From the NCBI GenBank assembly GCA_016196515.1, contig JACPXN010000113.1:1-7051 (forward strand): 7,051 nucleotides of DNA. Direction: 5' to 3'. Position 1 is the first letter of the stretch; each line of letters opens with the position of its first letter. Below the pieces are notes generated by a model. That model had not been told where the DNA came from. It was given only the letters and a program-made list of their open reading frames with translations, and made no database searches. Source of the DNA: Candidatus Omnitrophota bacterium. Lineage in GTDB: Bacteria > Omnitrophota > Gorgyraeia > Zapsychrales > Fredricksoniimonadaceae. A program made the position numbers and the translations under genes. This document shows positions 1 to 5,964 of this stretch, piece by piece.

Positions 1-152
1 ATCCGAAGTTGCGTTTGACAAAGGATCTTCCTGATATTATCAATTTGATCAGGATCAATGAGGTCAATGTTCGAGATAAGAAATTCAAAGAATTGTGCCT
101 TAAATACGGAACGGTTGAAATATATAATAAGATCGTGGAGGCCGTACAATGA
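1..152 (+). CDS. C-terminal fragment of an unidentified protein, possibly nucleotidyltransferase-related
   Basis: An open frame enters from the left edge (first full codon at position 3) and ends at TGA 150-152, giving 49 residues. The visible tail reads KLRLTKDLPDIINLIRINEV and continues as a charged helical segment ending in KIVEAVQ. The 'K-DL-DI--LI' pattern resembles the C-terminal helices of some stand-alone nucleotidyltransferase proteins of the AbiEii kind, but this is recall only and the catalytic part lies outside the window. The stop overlaps the next start as ATGA, so the two genes are probably translated together. The DNA is AT-rich compared with everything after position 338. I am fairly sure it is coding and unsure of the function. 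Confidence 0.55.
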   Translation, partial: PKLRLTKDLPDIINLIRINEVNVRDKKFKELCLKYGTVEIYNKIVEAVQ

Positions 153-319
153 GAACGCTTAAGCTGCCTGTTATTCGCGGGACTGTTTCCAAAGCAAGGA
201 TCCTTTCAATGAACGAGTATTTAAAATTCGTTCAATTTAATTTGGAACATGTTTTTGACAGGAAGGCTTACGCAAAGTGGAAAAAAATGTTGGTTGTTAA
301 TGCGCCGTTTGTTATTTGA
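149..319 (+). CDS. Small basic hypothetical protein (56 aa), coupled to the upstream gene
   Basis: ATG 149 runs to TGA 317-319. A strong ribosome binding site, GGAGG at 137-141, lies 7 bases before the ATG, and the ATG overlaps the upstream stop as ATGA. These two signals support a real gene despite its short length. The product is basic and aromatic-rich, without a signal peptide or membrane segment. The N-terminus has LPVIRGTVSKARILS, the middle has NEYLKFVQFNLEHVFD, and the end has KWKKMLVVNAPFVI. I recognise no family. A small protein coupled to a possible nucleotidyltransferase could be the second member of a two-gene toxin-antitoxin-like cassette, but nothing in the sequence proves this. 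Composition matches the upstream fragment (about 37% G+C), not serA, so the two probably share an origin. Confidence 0.6.
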   Translation: MRTLKLPVIRGTVSKARILSMNEYLKFVQFNLEHVFDRKAYAKWKKMLVVNAPFVI

Positions 320-337
320 GTCAATGAAAGGGATTTT

Positions 338-1924
338 ATGTTTAAAATTTTAGTCAGCGACAAACTGGAAAAAGAAGGCCTGGACATCCTCACCGCCGAG
401 CCGGGGTTCACGGTGGATTGCAAGTTCGGCGTGCCGGCGGATGAACTCAAAAAGATCATCAAGGATTATGACGCGCTCATCGTGCGCAGCGGCACGCAGG
501 TCACGGCCCAGGTCATCGCAGGGGCGGACAAGTTGAAAGTGATCGGCCGCGCCGGTGTGGGCCTGGACAATGTGGACCTGCCGGCCGCGACCAAAAAGGG
601 CGTTGTCGTCCTGAACACCCCGGCGGGGAACACCACGTCCACCGCCGAGCATACCATGAGTTTGATCATGGCGCTCTCGCGTAACATCCCGCAGGCCGTG
701 GCGTCGCTCAAAGGCGGCAAATGGGAGCGTTCCAAATTCACCGGCATTGAATTGTACGGCAAGACCTTAGGGATCATCGGCCTTGGCCGCATCGGGACCA
801 CGGTCGCTAAAATGGCCCAGGCCTTCGGCATGATCACCATTGGATATGATCCTTTCCTTTCCGCCGAAATCGCCGCGAAGAACGCCATTCGATTGGTGGA
901 ATTGGATGAAATTTATAGAACGGCCGACACCATCACCGTGCATATTCCCAAAACCGAAGAAACCACCGGCATGATCGGCGAACAGCAGATCGCCCTCATG
1001 AAAAAGACGGCGCGTCTCATCAATTGCGCGCGCGGCGGCATCATTGACGAGAAGGCCCTAGCCAAGGCCTTGGCCGAAAAGCGTATCGCGGGCGCGGCGC
1101 TGGACGTCTACAATGCCGAACCGCCGGATTTCAACGGCCCTCTCTTCAAATTGGACAATTGCGTCACCACCCCGCATTTGGGCGCGTCCACCTCCGAGGC
1201 CCAGGTCAATGTCGCCGTCGAGATCGCGCAAGCGGTCAGGGACGCGCTCTTGGGCCGCGGCATCCGCAACGCCGCCAATTTCCCGAGTTTGAGTGCACAG
1301 GACTACAAAGCCATTGAGCCCTATCTGGACCTGGCCGAACGCATGGGCAAATTCGCCGGCCAACTCGTGCGGGGACGGGTCAAGGAAGTCAAGGTCACCT
1401 ACAGCGGTGTAGTCACCCAGCAAAAAGTGGCGCCGGTCACCATGGCTTTGGCCAAAGGGCTTTTGACGCCGGTGCTGGGCGAGACGGTCAATACCGTCAA
1501 TGCCATGAACATGGTCAAGGACCGCGGCATTAATATCCAGGAGATCATTTCCAACCAGGAAGGCGAATACGTGAATCTGGTCAGCGTGGACGTCGTTTCC
1601 GACAAAGAGACGTTCGGTGTGTGGGGGACGCTGACCGGCAACCATCAGCCGCGCATCGTCAAGATCAACAATGTTTACGTCGAGACCGTGCCCGCCGGAC
1701 ACATGCTGTTTATCAACAATAACGATAAGCCCGGCATTGTCGGCGCCATCGGCACCATCCTGGCGGCGGCCGGCATCAACATCGCCGGCATTACCCTGGG
1801 CCGTGAGGACCAGCAGGGGGTGGCGGTCAGTGTGGTCAATGTGGACAGCCAGATCCCCGAGCCCGTTTTAGTCCAACTCAAGCAGACCAAAAATATCCTG
1901 TTCGCCAAAACCATCAAGGTGTGA
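338..1924 (+). CDS. serA: D-3-phosphoglycerate dehydrogenase, long ACT-domain form
   Basis: This cytosolic enzyme oxidises 3-phosphoglycerate to 3-phosphohydroxypyruvate with NAD+, the first step of serine synthesis. At 528 residues it is the long bacterial type, not the roughly 410-residue E. coli type. The substrate-binding domain is split around a Rossmann fold. The nucleotide loop is GLGRIG at 148-153, with the NAD-ribose acidic residue D171 in YDPF. The catalytic residues of the D-2-hydroxyacid dehydrogenase family are present: R232 in CARGG, E261 in AEPP and H280 in PHLGAST. Residues of about 320-440 form the intervening allosteric substrate-binding domain. An ACT domain follows from about 455 (HMLFINNNDKPGIVG), which in this family commonly gives serine feedback control. 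AAAGGGA at 327-333 lies 4 bases before ATG 338. The gene begins 18 bases after the small AT-rich gene and is followed closely by purA, so serA and purA are probably cotranscribed. No convincing promoter is visible just upstream. Confidence 0.97.
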   Translation: MFKILVSDKLEKEGLDILTAEPGFTVDCKFGVPADELKKIIKDYDALIVRSGTQVTAQVIAGADKLKVIGRAGVGLDNVDLPAATKKGVVVLNTPAGNTTSTAEHTMSLIMALSRNIPQAVASLKGGKWERSKFTGIELYGKTLGIIGLGRIGTTVAKMAQAFGMITIGYDPFLSAEIAAKNAIRLVELDEIYRTADTITVHIPKTEETTGMIGEQQIALMKKTARLINCARGGIIDEKALAKALAEKRIAGAALDVYNAEPPDFNGPLFKLDNCVTTPHLGASTSEAQVNVAVEIAQAVRDALLGRGIRNAANFPSLSAQDYKAIEPYLDLAERMGKFAGQLVRGRVKEVKVTYSGVVTQQKVAPVTMALAKGLLTPVLGETVNTVNAMNMVKDRGINIQEIISNQEGEYVNLVSVDVVSDKETFGVWGTLTGNHQPRIVKINNVYVETVPAGHMLFINNNDKPGIVGAIGTILAAAGINIAGITLGREDQQGVAVSVVNVDSQIPEPVLVQLKQTKNILFAKTIKV

Positions 1925-1930
1925 CCTTAA

Positions 1931-1937
1931 AGAAGGG
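1931..1937 (+). promoter_or_regulatory. Ribosome binding site of purA
   Basis: AGAAGGG ends 4 bases before ATG 1942. It decides the start: an in-frame GTG at 1921 would add seven residues, but it overlaps the serA stop and has no such site. PurA homologues normally begin directly with the strand leading to GQWGDEGKGK-type sequence, as ATG 1942 gives. Confidence 0.7.
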
Positions 1938-1941
1938 CAGC

Positions 1942-3213
1942 ATGAATCTTGTTGTTGTAGGCGCTCAATGGGGGGATGAAGGCAAGGGGAAATTGATCGA
2001 CATCCTTTCCGAGGGTGTTGATATTACGGTGCGTTATCAGGGCGGCAATAACGCGGGCCATACGGTCATTGTGGGGGACGAGGAATACATCTTTCATCTT
2101 GTCCCCTCGGCCATCCTGCGCCGGGACAAGGTCTGTGTCATCGGCAACGGGGCGGTCGTTGATCCCAAGGCCCTGCTCGATGAGATCGGCGCTCTCAAGA
2201 AACGCGGCCTGCCTATGACGGGTCAACAACTTAAAGTAGCCTCCAATGCCCATGTGGTCATGCCGTATCACCGGGTCATGGATGGTTTGAGGGACAGCAA
2301 GCGGGCCCAGAAGATCGGGACCACGGGCAGGGGCATCGGCCCTTGTTACGCGGACAAGGTGGGGCGCATGGGGGTGCGCATGGCCGATCTTTTAAATCCC
2401 CGCGCGCTCAAGGCCAAGATCGCGGACAATCTCGCCGAGAAGAATGATATTCTCGTGAATGTGTATCGGCACAAGCGTTATGATTTCGACGCTGTTTATC
2501 AGGAATATTTGGGCCATGGACAGCGCTTGAGGCCCTATATCTGCGACACAGCGTTGTATTTGAACGCCGCCATCGACCGCGGGAAAAAGATTCTTTTTGA
2601 GGGAGCGCAGGGCACGTTTTTGGACATTGATTTCGGCACATACCCGTTCGTCACGTCGTCCAACGCCACCACCGGCGGGGTTTCCTCCGGCACAGGTGTG
2701 CCGCCGACAAAGATCGGCAGGGTCGTTGCCGCGGTCAAGGCCTATACCACGCGCGTGGGGGAAGGGCCGTTCCCCACGGAATTCAAAGGGTCCATGGACG
2801 AAGCCATCCGCCGCAAGGGCCTTGAGTTCGGCGCCACCACCGGCCGGCCGCGGCGCTGCGGCTGGTTTGACAGCGTGCTGGTGCGTTACGCGGTCATCAT
2901 CAACGGCGCCACCCAGCTCGCCATCATGAAACTGGATGTTTTGGACGACCTGCCCCAATTGAAGATCGCCACCGCGTATACATATCAGGGAAAGACCTAT
3001 AAGGATTATCCGCACGATGGCGAGGTCTTGAGCCATGTTAAACCGGTGTACGAGGTCCTGCCCGGTTGGTGTGCCGATACCCGCAAGGTACGTTCGTTCG
3101 TCCAACTGCCGGCCAATGCCCGTCGGTATATCCGCCGGCTTGAGGAATTGTTGAAAGTGAGGGTCAAATACATTTCCGTGGGCTCCGGGCGGGACGCGAC
3201 CATCGTCCGATAG
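1942..3213 (+). CDS. purA: Adenylosuccinate synthetase
   Basis: This cytosolic enzyme joins IMP and aspartate using GTP to give adenylosuccinate, the committed step to AMP. From ATG 1942 the protein is 423 residues, normal for the family. The GTP-binding loop is GDEGKGK at 11-17, with the catalytic aspartate D12. The second catalytic residue is H40 in QGGNNAGHT. The IMP-binding segment GTTGRGIGP is at 126-134. FEGAQGTFLDIDFGTYPFV starts at 219 and is the family signature region. GPFPTE (275-280) and TGRPRRCGWFD (300-310) follow, then the guanine-recognising KLDVLD (330-335). The C-terminus has SVGSGRDATI, a variant of the usual SVGPxR ending. All key residues are present, so the gene should be functional. 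It starts 17 bases after serA, consistent with a serA-purA operon. No terminator hairpin is visible after its stop. Confidence 0.97.
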   Translation: MNLVVVGAQWGDEGKGKLIDILSEGVDITVRYQGGNNAGHTVIVGDEEYIFHLVPSAILRRDKVCVIGNGAVVDPKALLDEIGALKKRGLPMTGQQLKVASNAHVVMPYHRVMDGLRDSKRAQKIGTTGRGIGPCYADKVGRMGVRMADLLNPRALKAKIADNLAEKNDILVNVYRHKRYDFDAVYQEYLGHGQRLRPYICDTALYLNAAIDRGKKILFEGAQGTFLDIDFGTYPFVTSSNATTGGVSSGTGVPPTKIGRVVAAVKAYTTRVGEGPFPTEFKGSMDEAIRRKGLEFGATTGRPRRCGWFDSVLVRYAVIINGATQLAIMKLDVLDDLPQLKIATAYTYQGKTYKDYPHDGEVLSHVKPVYEVLPGWCADTRKVRSFVQLPANARRYIRRLEELLKVRVKYISVGSGRDATIVR

Positions 3214-3226
3214 AGGGCGGATTTTC

Positions 3227-3253
3227 TTGACTTTAATAAACGGCTGTGATAAT
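3227..3253 (+). promoter_or_regulatory. Probable sigma70-type promoter for the lipoprotein gene
   Basis: A -35 hexamer TTGACT (3227-3232, 5 of 6 consensus) is followed by a 15-base spacer and a -10 hexamer GATAAT (3248-3253, 5 of 6). The TGT at 3245-3247 makes an extended -10, which can compensate for the short spacer. The site lies in the 77-base gap between purA and the lipoprotein gene, about 38 bases before its ATG. It suggests that the envelope genes are transcribed separately from serA-purA. It is a pattern match only. Confidence 0.5.
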
Positions 3254-3278
3254 TTGAGTTCCTAAATTATTCAACAAC

Positions 3279-3286
3279 AGGGGGAA
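3279..3286 (+). promoter_or_regulatory. Strong ribosome binding site of the lipoprotein gene
   Basis: AGGGGGAA ends 4 bases before ATG 3291. It supports this ATG as the start. That start also gives a complete lipoprotein signal with positively charged residues before the hydrophobic core. Confidence 0.65.
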
Positions 3287-3290
3287 TAGC

Positions 3291-3905
3291 ATGCGTCAGA
3301 ATCGGATGTTTTTTGTCACCATGGTCTTGGGCGGGTTGATCGCCATCGGGTTTTCCGGCTGCACGATCATTTTTCAAAAGGGCCGCCGCACCGACGTCGA
3401 GAGGATTTCCAAACTTAAAAGTGATTTGAGCGAACTGGAGCGCGCCAAGCAGGAACTGGAGAGCCGTCTGAAAAACGAGATCAACGACAAAGAGGTCAAG
3501 GTCGAGATGCTGTCCAAAGGTCTTGTCATCACCTTTGTCGCGGAGGTGCTTTTCGATTCCGGCAAAGCCCAACTGCGCAAGGATTCCCTGCCTAAACTTG
3601 ACAAGGTCGCCGGTGTCCTGAACACCACGGTGGCGGACTTGAACGTCGGTATTGAGGGCTATACGGACAATGAGCCCATCCGCAAGTCGGGATGGAAGTC
3701 CAACTGGGAATTGTCCTCGGCGCGGTCTTTAAGTGTTCTGCATTATTTGAGCCAAAAGAACGTTTCCGAACCGCGTCTGGCGGCCATCGGTTACGGCGAG
3801 TTCAAGCCCGTTGCCCTCAATACCACCAAAGAAGGCCGTCAAAAGAACCGCCGGGTCGAGATCGTGATCCTGCCTAAAACAGAAAAGACAAAATCCGAAG
3901 AATGA
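3291..3905 (+). CDS. OmpA-domain lipoprotein with coiled-coil linker
   Basis: The 204-residue protein has three parts. Residues 1-23 form a lipoprotein signal: MRQNR, then a hydrophobic stretch at about 7-21, then FSGC with the lipidated cysteine C24. The lipobox has F where L, V or I is usual. Residues of about 33-70 are a charged, heptad-like coiled coil. Residues of about 72-195 form an OmpA/MotB-type peptidoglycan-binding domain with LFDSGKAQL (87-95), GYTDNEPI (123-130) and NRRVEIVI (186-193). D126 and R145 match the pair that binds the meso-diaminopimelate peptide in OmpA-like domains. The likely role is anchoring the outer membrane to peptidoglycan, somewhat like Pal, but the coiled-coil spacer makes it different from classical Pal and I give no symbol. 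A promoter-like site and strong RBS precede it. Its stop overlaps the next start by ATGA, so the two products are probably made together. Confidence 0.9.
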   Translation: MRQNRMFFVTMVLGGLIAIGFSGCTIIFQKGRRTDVERISKLKSDLSELERAKQELESRLKNEINDKEVKVEMLSKGLVITFVAEVLFDSGKAQLRKDSLPKLDKVAGVLNTTVADLNVGIEGYTDNEPIRKSGWKSNWELSSARSLSVLHYLSQKNVSEPRLAAIGYGEFKPVALNTTKEGRQKNRRVEIVILPKTEKTKSEE

Positions 3906-4273
3906 GAAAAGATGTTGTTGTGGTCGTTCTAGGATTACTGGTCGTCGGGCTTTCGGTTTTTCTGGTGCGTTCCCTTGAAAAAGAACACAGGGCCCTCAAA
4001 GGCCTTGAGGAAGAAAGATACAGCCGCATGGTGGCTGAAGAAAGTTTGCAGAAGAACGCCGCGAAGCTCTCCACGATGCAAGAACAGATCAAGGTGGCCT
4101 CGGACAAGATGGCAAAGATCCAGGACATTGTGGAACAGGAAAAGGGCGTTAATGCCGATTTGAAGAAACAATATGCGCAATTGGCCGAAGCCAAAGAGGC
4201 CCTGGAAGCCAAGGTCAAGACGGCAGTTCAGGAACAGACCGCGCAGGCGCCCGTTGCGGCCCCGGCGAAATGA
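3902..4273 (+). CDS. Small membrane-anchored coiled-coil protein, function unknown
   Basis: This 123-residue protein starts at ATG 3902, which overlaps the lipoprotein stop as ATGA, so translation is probably coupled; there is only a weak GAAGA-like site upstream. MRKD is followed by one hydrophobic segment at about 5-22, rich in Val and Leu and without a lipobox or clear signal peptidase site. The positive N-terminus predicts a cytoplasmic tail with the rest in the periplasm. Residues of about 24-112 are highly charged with Leu, Met and Ala repeats (for example SLEKEHRALKGLEEERY), typical of a long coiled coil. The end is an Ala/Pro-rich tail, APVAAPAK. I recognise no family. Because it is paired with a lipoprotein that also has a coiled coil, an envelope scaffold or tether is the most reasonable guess. 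It is a real gene by spacing and architecture. Confidence 0.8.
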   Translation: MRKDVVVVVLGLLVVGLSVFLVRSLEKEHRALKGLEEERYSRMVAEESLQKNAAKLSTMQEQIKVASDKMAKIQDIVEQEKGVNADLKKQYAQLAEAKEALEAKVKTAVQEQTAQAPVAAPAK

Positions 4274-4326
4274 TGGTGCGTCGAAGGATTTAGGCGTGTG
4301 CGTTGAATTGTCTGCGGAAGAGTACC

Positions 4327-4349
4327 AAGGGGATGCAAATCCCCTTTTT
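4327..4349 (+). terminator. Intrinsic terminator-like hairpin just before or over the uppS start
   Basis: AAGGGGAT (4327-4334) and ATCCCCTT (4339-4346) are perfect complements giving an 8-bp stem closed by a GCAA (GNRA-type) tetraloop. A five-T run (4345-4349) overlaps the stem end, and the sequence beyond is pyrimidine-rich (CCATTTT). This is the form of a Rho-independent terminator and would end the transcript of the lipoprotein/coiled-coil pair. It sits 53 bases after that pair's stop and only 7 bases before the chosen uppS ATG. No uppS promoter fits between, so it may be leaky or act as an attenuator. Confidence 0.65.
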
Positions 4350-4356
4350 CCATTTT

Positions 4357-5070
4357 ATGGAAGACATGAAAGTTCCGGCACATGTGGCGATCATCATGGA
4401 CGGCAACGGCCGTTGGGCACAGGCGCGGCATTTGACGCGCGCCCGGGGACACCTTGAAGGCGTCAAACGTGTTGAAGAGATCACGCAGGCGGCCCTTCAG
4501 GCAGGGGTCAAGGTGTTGACCCTGTACGCTTTTTCGACGGAGAATTGGTCGCGGCCCCAGGATGAGGTGAGTATGCTCATGCGCACCCTGGTTTCGGTCC
4601 TCAACCAAAAGGCCAAAGAACTGCACGTCCACGGTGTCCGGATCCGTTTCATCGGCCGCCGCCAGGGCGTTGACGATCATGTGCTGGCCGCCATCCAGTC
4701 GGCCGAAACCATGACCGGAGCGAACACAGCAATGACCTTGAACGTGGCGTTCAATTATGGAGGCCGCGCCGAGATCGCGGACGCGGTCAAGGCCCTTGCG
4801 CTCGACGTCAAAGCCGGGCGCGCGGGTCTTGAGGACATCAGCGAAGAGACATTGGGCCGTTACCTGTATACCGCCGGCCAGCCGGACCCGGACATTTTGA
4901 TCCGCACTTCGGGTGAGCAAAGGATCAGCAATTTCCTGCTCTGGCAGTTGTCGTACGCGGAGTTGTATTTCACGGACAAGTTTTGGCCGGAATTCACGGC
5001 CCAGGAGTTTCACAAGGCGTTGGCCGAGTTTGCCGGACGTCAGCGCCGTTATGGCGGCGTGAGATCCTAG
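4357..5070 (+). CDS. uppS: Undecaprenyl diphosphate synthase (cis-prenyltransferase)
   Basis: The enzyme extends farnesyl diphosphate with eight isopentenyl units in cis to make undecaprenyl diphosphate, the lipid carrier for peptidoglycan and other envelope glycans. From ATG 4357 it is 237 residues, a usual length. Conserved blocks are MDGNGRW (14-20) with the catalytic, Mg-binding D15, then RGH with H32, FSTENW (59-64), and RTSGEQRISNFLLWQ (183-197) with the diphosphate-binding R183, R189 and S191. YAELYF (200-205) holds the second metal-binding acid E202. The start is uncertain. The open frame continues upstream to TTG 4303 and ATG 4333, and ATG 4366 lies downstream. No candidate has an ideal Shine-Dalgarno site: before 4357 the DNA is pyrimidine-rich, 4333 has GGAAGAG ten bases away but lies inside a hairpin stem, and 4366 has GGAAG only two bases away. 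I chose 4357 because homologues have only a few residues before HVAIIMDGN. The gene leads a tight uppS-cdsA-dxr cluster. Confidence 0.95.
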   Translation: MEDMKVPAHVAIIMDGNGRWAQARHLTRARGHLEGVKRVEEITQAALQAGVKVLTLYAFSTENWSRPQDEVSMLMRTLVSVLNQKAKELHVHGVRIRFIGRRQGVDDHVLAAIQSAETMTGANTAMTLNVAFNYGGRAEIADAVKALALDVKAGRAGLEDISEETLGRYLYTAGQPDPDILIRTSGEQRISNFLLWQLSYAELYFTDKFWPEFTAQEFHKALAEFAGRQRRYGGVRS

Positions 5071-5073
5071 GAG
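5069..5073 (+). promoter_or_regulatory. Ribosome binding site of cdsA overlapping the uppS stop
   Basis: AGGAG begins on the second base of the uppS TAG stop (5068-5070) and ends 5 bases before ATG 5079. It fixes the cdsA start and suggests that uppS termination and cdsA initiation are coupled. The cdsA frame stays open further upstream inside uppS, but that extension has no such site. Confidence 0.75.
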
Positions 5074-5078
5074 ACACT

Positions 5079-5903
5079 ATGTCGCGCGCGCGTTTTTTAT
5101 CCGCTTCGTTCATGGCGATGCTGGCCGCCTGGGCCGTGGTCAATGATTTCATGTTCATCGCCGTTATTTGTTTCCTGACGGCGGGCGGTTTGTACGAGTT
5201 CTTTCACATGGTGCGGAAAAAGGATGTCCCAATCTACAGTTATATCGGTATTTTGATCGGCCTGTTGATCCCGATCACCATCTTCACGCGTTTTGCGTTG
5301 ACCAAGAATTGGGAATTGCTTTTTATCGTTGTCGGGTTTTTGCTCATCCTCCTGCTGCAATTTTCCAGGAGGGACAACCGCAACGCGATCCTGGGGCTTT
5401 CAACCACACTGTTCGGCGTTCTGTATGTTTCGTGGTTTTTCAGCTTTCTAGTCAAGATCCGGATGATGCTTCCCGGTGTCGAAGGCGTAAAACTCGCCGG
5501 GTTCATTCTGCTCGTCACCAAATCCGGGGATGTCGGCGCGTTTTTGATCGGCAGCCGGCTGGGACGGCATCCGCTTCTGCCCAAGGTCAGTCCCCATAAA
5601 AGTGTGGAGGGCAGTATCGGGGCTTTGTTGTTCAGCACTTTGACAGCGGCGGCTTGCCGGTCTTTTTTGCCGGCGGAGGCGCATTTTCCGTTCTTGCAGA
5701 TCGTTTTGATGGGCGCTTTTTTCGGAGGGATAGGCCAACTCGGAGACCTGTCGGAGTCGCTCATCAAACGCGACTGCGGGGTCAAGGATTCCGGCCGGCT
5801 TTTGCCGGGTTTGGGCGGCGTTCTGGACATGATCGACAGCGTTTTGTTCGCGGCGCCGGCGTTTTATTTGTACATGAGTTCAACGTTAAAAAGTCTGTCG
5901 TAG
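5079..5903 (+). CDS. cdsA: Phosphatidate cytidylyltransferase (CDP-diglyceride synthase)
   Basis: This inner-membrane enzyme uses CTP and phosphatidic acid to make CDP-diacylglycerol, the precursor of bacterial phospholipids. The 274-residue protein is of usual length and largely hydrophobic. Membrane segments are visible at about 6-21, 24-40, 53-71, 79-95, 103-125, 178-195, 205-221 and 250-268. The C-terminal signature region is clear: SLIKRDCGVKDSGRLLPG starts at S227 and continues through GGVLD to D253, with K230, R231, K236, D237, D250 and D253 present. Two positions of the classical signature differ: the His before GG is L245 and the Arg after the first Asp is M251. SGDVGAFLIG (149-158) and SPHKSVEGS (171-179) are further family blocks. 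It starts 8 bases after uppS. Its TAG stop (5901-5903) lies within a palindromic repeat, so the last residues may have been set by that repeat. Confidence 0.94.
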   Translation: MSRARFLSASFMAMLAAWAVVNDFMFIAVICFLTAGGLYEFFHMVRKKDVPIYSYIGILIGLLIPITIFTRFALTKNWELLFIVVGFLLILLLQFSRRDNRNAILGLSTTLFGVLYVSWFFSFLVKIRMMLPGVEGVKLAGFILLVTKSGDVGAFLIGSRLGRHPLLPKVSPHKSVEGSIGALLFSTLTAAACRSFLPAEAHFPFLQIVLMGAFFGGIGQLGDLSESLIKRDCGVKDSGRLLPGLGGVLDMIDSVLFAAPAFYLYMSSTLKSLS

Positions 5904-5954
5904 GGGCGATGCTTGTCATCGCCCAAAAGGGCGAACACAAGGTTCGCCCGTACA
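5900..5954. repeat. Two-hairpin palindromic intergenic repeat (GTAGGGGCGA type)
   Basis: Two perfect 8-bp stems stand side by side. The first is GGGCGATG (5904-5911) with CATCGCCC (5917-5924) and loop CTTGT. After AAAA comes the second, GGGCGAAC (5929-5936) with GTTCGCCC (5942-5949) and loop ACAAG. The outer ends are also inverted: GTAGGGGCGA (5900-5909) against TTCGCCCGTAC (5943-5953) with one mismatched position. From recall, units beginning GTAGGGGCGA and ending TTCGCCCxTACA are dispersed in many copies in various uncultured and GC-rich bacteria. This looks like one such REP/MITE-like unit. It fills nearly all of the 61 bases between cdsA and dxr. No T-run follows either stem, so it is not a standard terminator. 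Confidence 0.75.
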
Positions 5955-5964
5955 GATAATATTT

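Noticed and set aside
15..43. TTGACA with a 17-base spacer and TATCAA, a promoter-like pair
   Set aside because: It lies inside the coding fragment in AT-rich DNA, where such matches arise by chance. The -10 has only 4 of 6 matches, and the downstream gene is translationally coupled anyway.
255..301. Perfect TTGACA hexamer upstream of serA
   Set aside because: No acceptable -10 hexamer is found at 15-19 bases spacing. The serA promoter therefore remains unidentified.
1058..1702. Long minus-strand open frame of 214 codons opposite serA
   Set aside because: It is a shadow of the GC-rich serA codons. SerA has all its catalytic motifs and the reverse frame shows no recognisable domain or start signal.
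1921..1941. Upstream GTG start for purA
   Set aside because: It would add seven non-conserved residues and overlap the serA stop. ATG 1942 has a proper ribosome binding site and the family N-terminus.
2392..3105. Minus-strand open frame of 237 codons opposite purA
   Set aside because: The purA product is complete and well conserved here, and the reverse product has shadow-like composition with no known motif.
4228..5013. Minus-strand open frame of 261 codons opposite uppS
   Set aside because: It is antisense to conserved UppS motifs throughout and has no independent support.
5904..5949. The cdsA-dxr hairpins as a Rho-independent terminator
   Set aside because: Neither stem is followed by a T-run on either strand, and dxr follows directly in the same cluster. 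A repeat explains the palindromes better.
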